A stretch of 7,687 bases of DNA from Intestinibacter sp. (GCF_022780145.1 NZ_JALEXO010000215.1:1-7687); one strand, 5' to 3'. Numbered from the stretch's first letter, positions 1 through 6,816 are shown. Translations and numbers: made by a program. Notes: generated by a model not told the origin, from the letters alone.

Positions 1-842
1 TTTATAATATATATTTCTTTGTTTATTATAGGTGAGTATTTTCTACATATGTCTATAGTAGCATTCCTATTTCCATCTAAAATGTATGCCTTGTATAGTT
101 TTTCAAATTCTATGCAAAATTGTCTGACTATATCTACTCTCGATATTTTATAACCTTCTTTATATAGAGAAGTAGCCTTATCCTTAATCTCATCTGGAAA
201 CTCAAGCGTTTTTACATTTATTCCAGGTCCAACAACAACATAATTGACTCTTTCCATTTCAGCAGATAATTCTGTCAATATGCCACATATTTTCTTATTA
301 TTTACTATGATATCATTAGGCCATTTTATAGAAGCATCTACTCCTAACTCTCTAAGTGCCACAACTATACTTGCTCCAGCTACTAACGTAAGAAAAGGGG
401 TCTTAAAAGGCTCTATTTGTGGCTTTATGATCAAACTCATCCAAATTCCTTCTCCAGGAACCGACTTCCAGATTCTGCCTAATCGTCCTTTTCCTTTAGT
501 TTGTTCTTCGCTGATTATTAACGTACCTTGATCTACCTTATTTCCAATTTCCTTTGCATAATCATTAGTTGAACCTATAGTTTCAAAATGAATTACCTTT
601 TTCCCTATAAATTCAGTAGGTAAATTATGTGTTATATTTTGCTCCGATAATATATCATCTGGTTTTTCAGCTAATCTATATCCTTTTCTATTTACAGATT
701 CTATGTTGTATCCTTCTTCTTTTAATGCTTTTATGTGTTTCCATACTGCTGTTCTAGATATTCCTAATTCTTTAGACAGTTGTTCTCCTGATATAAAATC
801 GTCTCCACTATCTAAAATAGCTTTTATTACTTTTTCTCTCAT
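1..842 (-). CDS. birA: BirA: biotin-protein ligase / biotin repressor, 3' end cut off by window edge
   Basis: Bifunctional BirA attaches biotin, via biotinyl-AMP, to the carrier protein of biotin-dependent carboxylases. Family members with an N-terminal helix-turn-helix also repress biotin synthesis or transport genes. About 280 residues are visible of a usual 320-330; the C-terminal domain lies beyond position 1. Residues 1-58 form the winged-helix domain (LSKELGISRTAVWKHIKALKEEG at 22-44, split here as helix-turn-helix plus recognition helix). The ligase domain shows GSTN (90-93), the biotin/ATP loop GKGRLGRIW (117-125), GIWMSL (132-137), KWPND with the catalytic-site lysine (173-177), KKICGILTE (183-191) and GPGINV (205-210). 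The loop has K118 where GRGRxGR usually has R, a conservative change. The ATG at 842 follows AAGGGG (850-855) with a 7-nt spacer. A weak promoter (TATAAA at 870-875, poor -35 at 894-899) may drive it separately from ftsH. Identification is secure. Confidence 0.95.
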   Translation of the reverse strand, partial: MREKVIKAILDSGDDFISGEQLSKELGISRTAVWKHIKALKEEGYNIESVNRKGYRLAEKPDDILSEQNITHNLPTEFIGKKVIHFETIGSTNDYAKEIGNKVDQGTLIISEEQTKGKGRLGRIWKSVPGEGIWMSLIIKPQIEPFKTPFLTLVAGASIVVALRELGVDASIKWPNDIIVNNKKICGILTELSAEMERVNYVVVGPGINVKTLEFPDEIKDKATSLYKEGYKISRVDIVRQFCIEFEKLYKAYILDGNRNATIDICRKYSPIINKEIYII

Positions 843-904
843 AAATCCACCCCTTCTTGTTATATATATTTTATATTAAAATAAGAAAATTGGATACAAA
901 ATTT

Positions 905-935
905 AAAGCTGTTACAAAATACATGTAACAGCCTT
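905..935 (-). terminator. Hairpin terminator after ftsH
   Basis: Arms at 905-915 and 925-935 can pair over 11 bp around a 9-nt loop. The core is GCTGTTAC/GTAACAGC, and one G-U pair forms at the base only in the minus-strand RNA. In the minus direction it is followed by a broken T-rich stretch (TTTAAATTTTG) rather than a clean U-tract, so termination may be partial and some ftsH transcripts could read into birA. It lies about 20 nt past the ftsH stop codon. Confidence 0.7.
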
Positions 936-954
936 AACAATTTATAGATTTTTA

Positions 955-2985
955 TTATTCGTCTTTTTTATCTAAATCTACTTTATCTGATTGTAAATCA
1001 TCATCTTTTTTAGATAAATCTAATATAGTATTTTCTGTTTCATTATCTGAATCAGATTTATCTATGTATGGATTTTCTATTTTTTTAGTTATATCTACTT
1101 TAGTAGCTTCTTCTTTAACTGGTTCAGCTTCGTCTTTTTTATCTAATAAATTAACATCTTCTAGAGGAAGCTCTTTGTTAAATGCTTTTACAAATTGTTC
1201 TGCATCTAAAGTTTCATATACTAATAATCCTTTAGCTACATAATCAAGCTCATCAGCATAATCAGTTAATATTTTTCTACATTTTGCATATGCAGTTTCA
1301 ACTATATCTCTTACTTCCTTGTCTATTTCGTAAGCTATTTCTTCAGAATAATTCTTTTTAGTTGAAATTGAGTTTCCTAAGAAAACTTCTTCATCGCTAT
1401 CACCGTATACCATAGGTCCTAATTTTTCACTCATACCATATTTAGTAACCATAGATCTAGCTATTGAAGTGACTCTCTCTAAGTCATTAGATGCACCTGT
1501 AGATATATCATCCATAATTAACTCTTCAGCTACTCTACCACCTAATGCCATTATGATAGTTTCCTTCATTTCATTTTTAGTACCATACATTTGATCTTCT
1601 TGTGGAAGAGGTTCTGTAAATCCTCCAGCTCTACCTCTTGGAATTATTGTAACTTGGTGAACTGGACTTACATGTTCTAATACATGCATACAAATAGCAT
1701 GACCTGCTTCGTGGTAAGCAGTAAGTTTTCTGTCTTTTTCACTGATAACTCTTGATTTCTTAGCTACCCCTACCATAACCTTTGTTATAGCTTCTTCTAT
1801 AGTTTCCATATGAATTTGTTTTTCTTTTTTTCTAGCTGTAAGAATTGCAGCTTCATTCATTATGTTTTCTATATCTGCAGGAGTAAATCCTGGAGTTCTC
1901 TTAGCTAATACATCCATTTTTACATCTTTTGCAAGAGGTTTATTTTTAGAGTGAACTTTAAATATAGCCTCTCTACCTCTGACGTCTGGAGCGCCTACTA
2001 CTATTTCTCTGTCAAATCTACCTGGTCTAAGCAATGCTGGGTCTAATATGTCAGGTCTATTTGTAGCAGCCATTATGATTATACCTTGGTTGACACCGAA
2101 ACCATCCATTTCAACTAGAAGTTGGTTTAATGTTTGTTCTCTTTCGTCGTGTCCACCACCAAGGCCTGCACCTCTTTTTCTACCAACTGCGTCTATTTCG
2201 TCTATAAATATTATAGCTGGAGCATTTTTCTTGGCTTGTTCAAATAAATCTCTAACTCTTGATGCACCTACCCCAACAAACATTTCAACGAAATCAGAAC
2301 CACTTATTGTGAAAAATGGCACGCCAGCTTCACCGGCAACTGCTCTTGATAAATAAGTCTTCCCTGTTCCTGGAGGTCCTACCATAAGTATCCCCTTAGG
2401 AATTCTAGCCCCTAATTCTATATATCTCTTAGGATTTTTAAGGAAATCTACAACTTCACTTAAATCTTCTTTTTCTTCTTGAAGACCTGCTACATCTTTA
2501 AATGTAACCCTTGTTTTTTCATCATCTTTATGAACTCTAGCCTTTGATTTGCCGAAGTTCATAACCTTTCCGCCTCCACCTTGAGACTGATTCATAAATA
2601 GGAACCACATTATTACCATGAAGAATATTAATAATAATGTCGGTAACATTTCTATATACCAAGGATTAGATGGTTTAGCTTCTCCACTAACTACTAATTT
2701 ATTTTGCTTAGCTTGTTGTAATACTTCATTTGCAAATTCATCACTCATAACTTCTTTTGGCATGTAAGATTTAAATTTTTTCTTTGAATCTTTCAAAACA
2801 CCTTCCACTGAAGTTGAATCTACAAAGTGTATTTCTGATATATTTTCTTCTGTTAAATACTCATATACTTGAGAAAATTTTAGCTCTTTTACTGTTTCTG
2901 TCGGTGTACCTGCAAATTCTACTATTGTCACAATTATAATTAAAAGTAACAAATAAAAACCTGCTCCTTTTAAGAATTTGTTCAA
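955..2985 (-). CDS. ftsH: FtsH: ATP-dependent membrane zinc metalloprotease
   Basis: Hexameric AAA+ protease of the inner membrane that extracts and degrades misassembled membrane proteins and selected cytosolic regulators. With the start used here (676 aa) it has a first membrane segment (about 10-24), an extracytoplasmic domain, a second membrane segment (about 113-131) followed by a glycine run, the pore loop MFVGVG (235-240), Walker A GPPGTGKT (203-210), Walker B IIFIDEID (258-265), the second region of homology ATNRPDILDP...RPGRFDR (307-326), zinc site HEAGH (425-429) and the third-ligand region STGASNDLER (Asp501). The longest open frame begins at an ATG at 3003, but that ATG has no Shine-Dalgarno and a GGAGGG lies inside the extra codons. 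The TTG at 2985, giving MNKFLKGAGFYLL, fits far better. The C-terminal 60 or so residues are a charged, probably disordered tail with a recurring D-[LI]-x-KK motif. It lies 32 nt after tilS, so co-transcription is likely. Confidence 0.97.
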   Translation of the reverse strand: MNKFLKGAGFYLLLLIIIVTIVEFAGTPTETVKELKFSQVYEYLTEENISEIHFVDSTSVEGVLKDSKKKFKSYMPKEVMSDEFANEVLQQAKQNKLVVSGEAKPSNPWYIEMLPTLLLIFFMVIMWFLFMNQSQGGGGKVMNFGKSKARVHKDDEKTRVTFKDVAGLQEEKEDLSEVVDFLKNPKRYIELGARIPKGILMVGPPGTGKTYLSRAVAGEAGVPFFTISGSDFVEMFVGVGASRVRDLFEQAKKNAPAIIFIDEIDAVGRKRGAGLGGGHDEREQTLNQLLVEMDGFGVNQGIIIMAATNRPDILDPALLRPGRFDREIVVGAPDVRGREAIFKVHSKNKPLAKDVKMDVLAKRTPGFTPADIENIMNEAAILTARKKEKQIHMETIEEAITKVMVGVAKKSRVISEKDRKLTAYHEAGHAICMHVLEHVSPVHQVTIIPRGRAGGFTEPLPQEDQMYGTKNEMKETIIMALGGRVAEELIMDDISTGASNDLERVTSIARSMVTKYGMSEKLGPMVYGDSDEEVFLGNSISTKKNYSEEIAYEIDKEVRDIVETAYAKCRKILTDYADELDYVAKGLLVYETLDAEQFVKAFNKELPLEDVNLLDKKDEAEPVKEEATKVDITKKIENPYIDKSDSDNETENTILDLSKKDDDLQSDKVDLDKKDE

Positions 2986-2991
2986 CAGAAG

Positions 2992-2997
2992 CCCTCC
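2992..2997 (-). promoter_or_regulatory. Shine-Dalgarno GGAGGG that sets the ftsH start at TTG 2985
   Basis: GGAGGG reads on the minus strand at 2997-2992, 6 nt before the TTG at 2985. It lies inside the reading frame that would begin at the ATG at 3003, and nothing Shine-Dalgarno-like precedes that ATG (the upstream bases are AT-rich ending ATCAACAT). The TTG is therefore the likely initiation codon. Confidence 0.85.
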
Positions 2998-3017
2998 TTT
3001 CATATGTTGATTTTATT

Positions 3018-4406
3018 TTAAAGCTTTTTAAAGCATATTTTTAATACTTGTGTTGTGCCTTCATCCACTTTAAATTTCTCACTTACCCTGTAGTTACCTA
3101 CACAAATTACATCCTCACTATCTACCAATATAGGTATCCTGCTTCTTTCTTCTTTCGGGATTTTCATGTCAATAAACAAGCTCTTTAATTTTTTGTTACC
3201 CACAGAAATTGTTATTTTATCCCCAGGTTTTCTACTTCTTACAATCAAATCCCCTTTTATTTTGTCCAAATCAAACCATCTATTTGTTTTGTTTTCTTGC
3301 TTAGATATATTGTATTTTTCTATACCCATAGTCTCAGCTTCTACAAGCATGCCTAATTCTTTTATTTTTACAAAACCATTTTTAGGCACTTTATAGCAAA
3401 ATTCAATATCTTCAGTAATTATTTCCTTTACAGTAATTATTATACTATTTTTCTTTCTATATACAAATAAACCTCTAGGAAGATTTAATTTTTTGCCTAT
3501 TTTCTTCTCTGGCTCTAACTCGATAATATCTAAAATATGCTTTTGGTCGATAAAATTAGTATCTCCCAAAACATATTTTATCGCATATCTAAGAACTCTA
3601 TATTTTATTGCATTATGTAAATTTATAAACAAATCCACAGCAATATCCACACTTTCATCTGAAACTATGCATATTTCTTCAAATTTCATCAAGGCATTTT
3701 CTTCTATATAATCGCTATCTTCTTTTACACTATTACTCATTCTAACGATAGACTTGATTACATTTGAATTAAAATTATCTCGCATATATGGAAGAAGTTT
3801 TAATCTAATTTTATTTCTTGTGTAGATTGGATCTAGATTAGTTTGATCTATTCTTGGATTTAAATTATATTGTTCACAATAGCCTTCTATCTCACTTCTT
3901 TCTATATCTAATAGAGGTCTTATTATAATTTGATCTCTTATATATTCAATTCCCCTCAAGCCTTGAAGACCAGTCCCTCTCATAATGTGCATAAGTACTG
4001 TTTCCGCTTGATCGTTCATATTGTGAGCAATAGCTATTTTGTTAGCATGAGTTTTACTCATTATTTCATAAAACATATCGTATCTTAATTTTCTAGCACC
4101 ATCTTCAATAGATAATTTATTTTCTTCACAGTATTTTGGAACATCGATTGATCTCACAAAATACTTTATCCCCATTTCTTCGCAAAGCTGTGTAACGTAT
4201 AGAGCATCCTTTTGAGCTTCTATACCTCTAATTTGGTGATTTAGATGAGCAGCATAAATCTCTATATCAAACATTTTCTTTAATCGATTTAATATATGTA
4301 GAAGACAAACTGAATCAGGACCGCCAGAAATACCCAAGACAATTTTATCTCCCTTTTCAATAAGATTATGTCTATTTATTGTATCAAGTACTTTTTCAAA
4401 TATCAT
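3018..4406 (-). CDS. tilS: TilS: tRNA(Ile)-lysidine synthetase
   Basis: Uses ATP and lysine to convert C34 of the CAU anticodon of tRNA-Ile2 to lysidine, switching the tRNA from methionine to isoleucine identity and AUG to AUA decoding. This is essential in most bacteria, and AT-rich genomes such as this one use AUA heavily. The 462 residues have the full-length bacterial form. The N-terminal PP-loop ATPase carries SGGPDS (27-32), AAHLNHQIRG (52-61), IEDGARKLRY (100-109), AHNMNDQAET (127-136) and RGTGLQGLRG (143-152). The C-terminal tRNA-binding domain is recognisable by VRSRKPGDKI and the KKLKSLFIDMKIPKEER stretch. The ATG at 4406 follows AAAGGG with a 7-nt spacer. It is the first gene of the tilS-ftsH unit behind the promoter at 4465-4494. 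In Bacillus-type synteny an hpt gene lies between tilS and ftsH; here there is none. Confidence 0.96.
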   Translation of the reverse strand: MIFEKVLDTINRHNLIEKGDKIVLGISGGPDSVCLLHILNRLKKMFDIEIYAAHLNHQIRGIEAQKDALYVTQLCEEMGIKYFVRSIDVPKYCEENKLSIEDGARKLRYDMFYEIMSKTHANKIAIAHNMNDQAETVLMHIMRGTGLQGLRGIEYIRDQIIIRPLLDIERSEIEGYCEQYNLNPRIDQTNLDPIYTRNKIRLKLLPYMRDNFNSNVIKSIVRMSNSVKEDSDYIEENALMKFEEICIVSDESVDIAVDLFINLHNAIKYRVLRYAIKYVLGDTNFIDQKHILDIIELEPEKKIGKKLNLPRGLFVYRKKNSIIITVKEIITEDIEFCYKVPKNGFVKIKELGMLVEAETMGIEKYNISKQENKTNRWFDLDKIKGDLIVRSRKPGDKITISVGNKKLKSLFIDMKIPKEERSRIPILVDSEDVICVGNYRVSEKFKVDEGTTQVLKICFKKL

Positions 4407-4464
4407 ATTTTATCCCTTTTACAAATAATTTTTAATCTATTAAATGAATTACATAAAGTTAAAT

Positions 4465-4494
4465 ATTATAAAAATTATTTTTATATCCTTTCAA
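4465..4494 (-). promoter_or_regulatory. Sigma-A-type promoter for tilS-ftsH
   Basis: On the minus strand, TTGAAA (4494-4489) and a perfect TATAAT (4470-4465) are separated by 18 nt. Transcription would start near 4458, leaving a leader of about 50 nt before the tilS ATG. The background is so AT-rich that chance -10 boxes are common, but the -35, spacing and placement agree. Confidence 0.55.
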
Positions 4495-4624
4495 GCAAAA
4501 TTTAATTTCACAATTGTTTATATATTTTCTATAAAAAAATATTAAGTCCTTGTATGTTTTTACATATTAAATAAAATTAACTATATTTAGACTATAATAA
4601 ATATAATAACAAATAAACTAAACA

Positions 4625-4648
4625 AAAGGTAGTGTTTTAACTACCTTT
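4625..4648 (-). terminator. Terminator of the DUF1934 gene
   Basis: A perfect 9-bp stem, AAAGGTAGT (4625-4633) with ACTACCTTT (4640-4648), encloses a 6-nt loop. In minus-strand RNA the stem runs into UUUUGUUUAGUUU. It lies about 80 nt after the stop codon of the gene at 4727-5137, with no gene between. Confidence 0.75.
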
Positions 4649-4726
4649 ATTTAATATAATTTTCGATATTTATAGAAATAAAACCTATCTCTAATATTAT
4701 ATCTAATTTTTTATTTATTAGACTAA

Positions 4727-5137
4727 TTATTTTTCTTTAATTTTTATATTAATTAAATTTCTCCCTGTAAACATATCCATTATTTTTATATCGTAATCTA
4801 TGTCTATAGAAATCTTGCTTTCATTATCAGAAATTGAAAGTTCTTTTGTATGATTTTCTATAACAAACGCTCCTTGTGGAGTCATATATCTAGATGTATC
4901 TGTTTTTCCGACTTTAAATACTAAAGTAGAATTTAAAGCTCCATATCTTTTTATAGTTACCATATCCTTTTCTATTTTTAAAGAAGTTGTCGTCTCTTCT
5001 CCATTTTGAACTTCTTTATAAATTATATACTTATGGTCTTTTTTTTGATATAAAGTACCTGTTGCATTTGATTTTATAATGTTTTTTTCACCTAATTCAT
5101 TAAACTGAGTTGTTACTATATTTATATTAACCTCCAT
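4727..5137 (-). CDS. DUF1934 / YwiB-like small beta-barrel protein, function unknown
   Basis: A 136-residue protein without signal peptide or membrane segment, of typical DUF1934 (YwiB) family length. The family is predicted to form a lipocalin-like beta-barrel and has no established biochemical function. The family look comes from an N-terminal strand region (NINIVTTQ), a central stretch with KIEKDMVTIKRYG, then FKVGKTDTSRYMTPQGAFVI (about 73-92) and an alternating polar/hydrophobic C-terminal half that ends in a lysine-rich tail. The ATG at 5137 is preceded by GGGAGG (5143-5148) with a 5-nt spacer. It appears to be a single-gene unit, with its own promoter (5237-5265) and terminator (4625-4648). 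In many Firmicutes this family sits beside argS; here its neighbours are sporulation and tRNA-modification genes, which says little about its role. Assignment is from recalled family pattern. Confidence 0.8.
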   Translation of the reverse strand: MEVNINIVTTQFNELGEKNIIKSNATGTLYQKKDHKYIIYKEVQNGEETTTSLKIEKDMVTIKRYGALNSTLVFKVGKTDTSRYMTPQGAFVIENHTKELSISDNESKISIDIDYDIKIMDMFTGRNLINIKIKEK

Positions 5138-5236
5138 TATAGCCTCCCAAATCCATTATTCGAAGATTATTAAATTAATTTATATTGTTTAAATATTTAT
5201 CAATAAACATATCATTCTAAAATTGTATCAAAAAGA

Positions 5237-5265
5237 ATTATATCAGTTATAATCTCTATTATCAA
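5237..5265 (-). promoter_or_regulatory. Sigma-A-type promoter for the DUF1934 gene
   Basis: On the minus strand, TTGATA (5265-5260) and TATAAT (5242-5237) have the ideal 17-nt spacer. This is the best vegetative promoter match in the window. The expected start near 5230 gives a leader of about 90 nt with no clear aptamer structure. The -35 box begins only 8 nt beyond the preceding terminator stem, so terminator tail and promoter abut. Confidence 0.65.
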
Positions 5266-5272
5266 TTAAAAT

Positions 5273-5326
5273 ATGCCCCTTTCATAGCAACAATTTTACA
5301 TAAAATACTCGCTATGAAAAGAGCAT
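5273..5326 (-). terminator. Long hairpin terminator after the SleB-like gene
   Basis: Arms of 16 nt at 5311-5326 and 5273-5288 pair completely in minus-strand RNA, with two G-U wobbles; in plus-strand RNA the same positions would be A-C mismatches. The interior contains a second small stem (ATTTT/AAAAT), extending the hairpin. The T-rich tail (ATTTTAATTG) is modest. It lies about 20 nt after the stop of the gene at 5345-6031. Confidence 0.8.
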
Positions 5327-5344
5327 TACTTATAATAACTAACA

Positions 5345-6031
5345 TTATCTAGCAAAAACATGGTTTCCTATTCTTAAATGTGGATTTAATGTGTTAATCC
5401 AGTTACAAGTAGATATATCAGGATTCCAAAAATAAATAGCATCATTCGTAGGATCATTTCCATATAAAGCATCTTTCGCAGCTTTATATGATTCTTCTGT
5501 CGGTTGAACATTTATTGAACCATTTTTTACTACAGAAAAAGCATTCTTTTGATATATTACATCCTCTATGGAATCCGGAAAACGTGAATCTTGGACTCTA
5601 TTTAGAACTACAGCTGCTACAGCAACTTGTCCTTGATAGCTTTCACCTCTAGCCTCAGCTGCCACCAATTTTGATAATAAATATAATTGATCATCACTTA
5701 AACTTATCACTTCTTTTTTATCTTCATTAGTTTCTTCATCTTCATATTTATTTTTAATAACAGTCTCATTATTTTTAGCAAATTGATCTTTAAAATTTTG
5801 CATTTTTAAAACTTCACTATTTTTAGAAATTTCTTTTTCATAATCTAAACTTTGTTTATTTGTAAAATTGTCATCTACTTTTATTTTTTTATATTCTACT
5901 GACTCAATTTTTTTAAATAAATAACCGATATTCATTAAGTTAAAAGCTTCGACTTTATAAACAAATGTAGCGCTAATTATCATAAAAATAGATATAAAAA
6001 ATGCCATTATTAATTTATAACACCTTCCCAT
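5345..6031 (-). CDS. SleB-type cell-wall hydrolase (Hydrolase_2 domain), probably sporulation-associated
   Basis: The C-terminal half (about 114-228) matches the catalytic domain of SleB/CwlJ enzymes, which cleave peptidoglycan glycan strands, classically the spore cortex. Visible are LSKLVAAEARGESYQGQVAV (119-138) with the expected catalytic Glu126, AAVVLNRVQDSRFP (139-152), IYQKNAFS (159-166) and the ending RIGNHVFAR. Residues 9-29 form a hydrophobic export signal or anchor, with a possible signal-peptidase site after VEA (27-29). Between lies a charged linker (30-110); the peptidoglycan-binding domain of Bacillus SleB is absent and no ypeB follows. The start overlaps the end of spoIIR by 22 nt, and GGAG (6040-6043) lies 8 nt upstream of the ATG at 6031. 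A second ATG at 6007 has a poorer Shine-Dalgarno. Overlap with spoIIR suggests forespore expression from the same mRNA. The precise role, cortex germination lysis or septal/engulfment remodelling, cannot be told from sequence. Confidence 0.88.
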   Translation of the reverse strand: MGRCYKLIMAFFISIFMIISATFVYKVEAFNLMNIGYLFKKIESVEYKKIKVDDNFTNKQSLDYEKEISKNSEVLKMQNFKDQFAKNNETVIKNKYEDEETNEDKKEVISLSDDQLYLLSKLVAAEARGESYQGQVAVAAVVLNRVQDSRFPDSIEDVIYQKNAFSVVKNGSINVQPTEESYKAAKDALYGNDPTNDAIYFWNPDISTCNWINTLNPHLRIGNHVFAR

Positions 6032-6726
6032 AAATAATTCTCCTTTATTTTTTGTATTATCTCTACTATTTTAAATTTTATCGTTAAGTCATCGACTTTA
6101 TCGTTGTCCTTTTCTACTATTAGTTTGTATTCTTCTTCTGTTAAAACCTCTCTTAGCTTTGCATCAGTTTCTTTGTCTATTACATTATTCTGTTTGTCTA
6201 CAAAACAAAGTGGAGGAAACATAACACACCACCAATTCTTACCTTGTCCTTTTCCTATTAATATCCTAAGTGCCTTGTATTCTCCAGCTGGCAAAACAAC
6301 GCTTGAATATTGCTTAGTCGGAAATTTACTGTATCCTAAATCTATATGGACGTCGTAATTGTATCCGTTTTTTTCTATCACATCTCTACATATATTAATT
6401 AAATTACCTTCTTCTTCTAGTATTATCCTTTCGCTTTCATTTATACTTTTAGAATCTCTTAATTTAGGTTGTAGATAATCTATGACTGCATCTCTCACTT
6501 TTAATTTAAGCTGCTGATCTTCTTCTGAATCACTATTAGCTAATACATGAAATCTTATTAATTTATCCTTGTAATTTTCAGAAGCTATATCTATTTTCGA
6601 TACTTGTGCATATATACAAGTTGCCATTAATCCTACAGTAACAATTAACATTAATACAGATAATACTATTCTTATTTTCATTTTCGTATTTATTTTAAAT
6701 TCTTTTTTTATAAATTTCCTTTTCAT
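6010..6726 (-). CDS. spoIIR: SpoIIR: forespore-to-mother-cell signal for pro-sigma-E processing
   Basis: SpoIIR is made in the forespore under sigma-F, exported to the intermembrane space, and stimulates SpoIIGA in the mother-cell membrane to cleave pro-sigma-E. With the start chosen here it has 238 residues: a lysine/arginine-rich N-terminus, one hydrophobic signal/anchor (about 18-40), then the family hallmarks LIRFHVLANSDSEEDQ (56-71) with LKLKVRD after it, LPAGEYKALRI (145-155) and GKGQGKNWWCVMFPPLCF (158-175). A longer frame opens at the ATG at 6741, but that ATG has no Shine-Dalgarno while GGGGG lies 8 nt before the ATG at 6726. A candidate sigma-F promoter sits just upstream. Its 3' end overlaps the SleB-like gene, so translation is probably coupled. 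The signature blocks make the identification firm. Confidence 0.96.
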   Translation of the reverse strand: MKRKFIKKEFKINTKMKIRIVLSVLMLIVTVGLMATCIYAQVSKIDIASENYKDKLIRFHVLANSDSEEDQQLKLKVRDAVIDYLQPKLRDSKSINESERIILEEEGNLINICRDVIEKNGYNYDVHIDLGYSKFPTKQYSSVVLPAGEYKALRILIGKGQGKNWWCVMFPPLCFVDKQNNVIDKETDAKLREVLTEEEYKLIVEKDNDKVDDLTIKFKIVEIIQKIKENYLWEGVIN

Positions 6727-6734
6727 GGTCTCAT

Positions 6735-6739
6735 CCCCC
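6735..6739 (-). promoter_or_regulatory. Shine-Dalgarno GGGGG that sets the spoIIR start at 6726
   Basis: The G-run reads on the minus strand 8 nt before the ATG at 6726. It lies inside the five extra codons that would be added by starting at the ATG at 6741, which is preceded only by an A-run. Confidence 0.7.
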
Positions 6740-6758
6740 ATTTTTTTGGTATATTGAG

Positions 6759-6786
6759 ATTATTTCCAGGTTAACTTATTTTATAC
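6759..6786 (-). promoter_or_regulatory. Candidate sigma-F (forespore) promoter of spoIIR
   Basis: On the minus strand GTATA (6786-6782) matches the sigma-F -35 pattern GYATA, and GGAAATAAT (6767-6759) matches the -10 pattern GGnnAnAnT at every defined position. The spacer is 14 nt, about one shorter than the usual 15-16. A start near 6752 gives a leader of about 25 nt. Known sigma-F control of spoIIR in other spore formers supports the call; the spacer and the AT-rich background are the reasons for caution. Confidence 0.6.
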
Positions 6787-6816
6787 TCAAAAAAGTAAAT
6801 TTATCAAAAAATAAAA

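Larger units (their letters stand above)
4407..4726. other. 320-nt AT-rich intergenic region: DUF1934 terminator plus tilS promoter
   Basis: This gap holds the terminator of the gene at 4727-5137 (4625-4648) and the likely tilS promoter (4465-4494). Between them, roughly 4495-4624, the DNA is extremely AT-rich. It contains only a small 5-bp stem with a TTTT loop (4553-4566), which I do not assign. I see no credible coding frame, tRNA or riboswitch aptamer in it. Confidence 0.6.

Noticed and set aside
244..531. Plus-strand open frame of 95 codons opposite birA
   Set aside because: The minus strand encodes clear BirA ligase motifs across the whole stretch; the plus frame has no family resemblance.
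2048..2356. Plus-strand open frame of about 100 codons antisense to ftsH
   Set aside because: It lies opposite the AAA+ core of ftsH, has no ribosome site, and reads as a proline/serine-rich shadow of conserved codons.
3018..3040. Direct repeat TTTAAAGC at the tilS 3' end
   Set aside because: Two copies of 8 nt in AT-rich coding end of tilS; too short and without a matching structure or function.
4444..4545. Plus-strand frame of 33 codons in the tilS upstream region (starts MNYIKLNIIKIIF)
   Set aside because: No Shine-Dalgarno before the ATG, composition is just AT-rich Ile/Lys/Phe, and it overlaps the tilS promoter on the other strand.
4553..4566. Small hairpin TATGT-TTTT-ACATA
   Set aside because: Only 5 weak base pairs in very AT-rich DNA; expected by chance, no U-tract or gene end nearby.
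5138..5230. Roughly 90-nt leader of the DUF1934 gene as a possible riboswitch
   Set aside because: No G/C-containing stems, no recognisable aptamer core and no terminator before the start codon.
6104..6358. Plus-strand open frame of 84 codons opposite spoIIR
   Set aside because: Directly antisense to the SpoIIR signature blocks, with no ribosome site.
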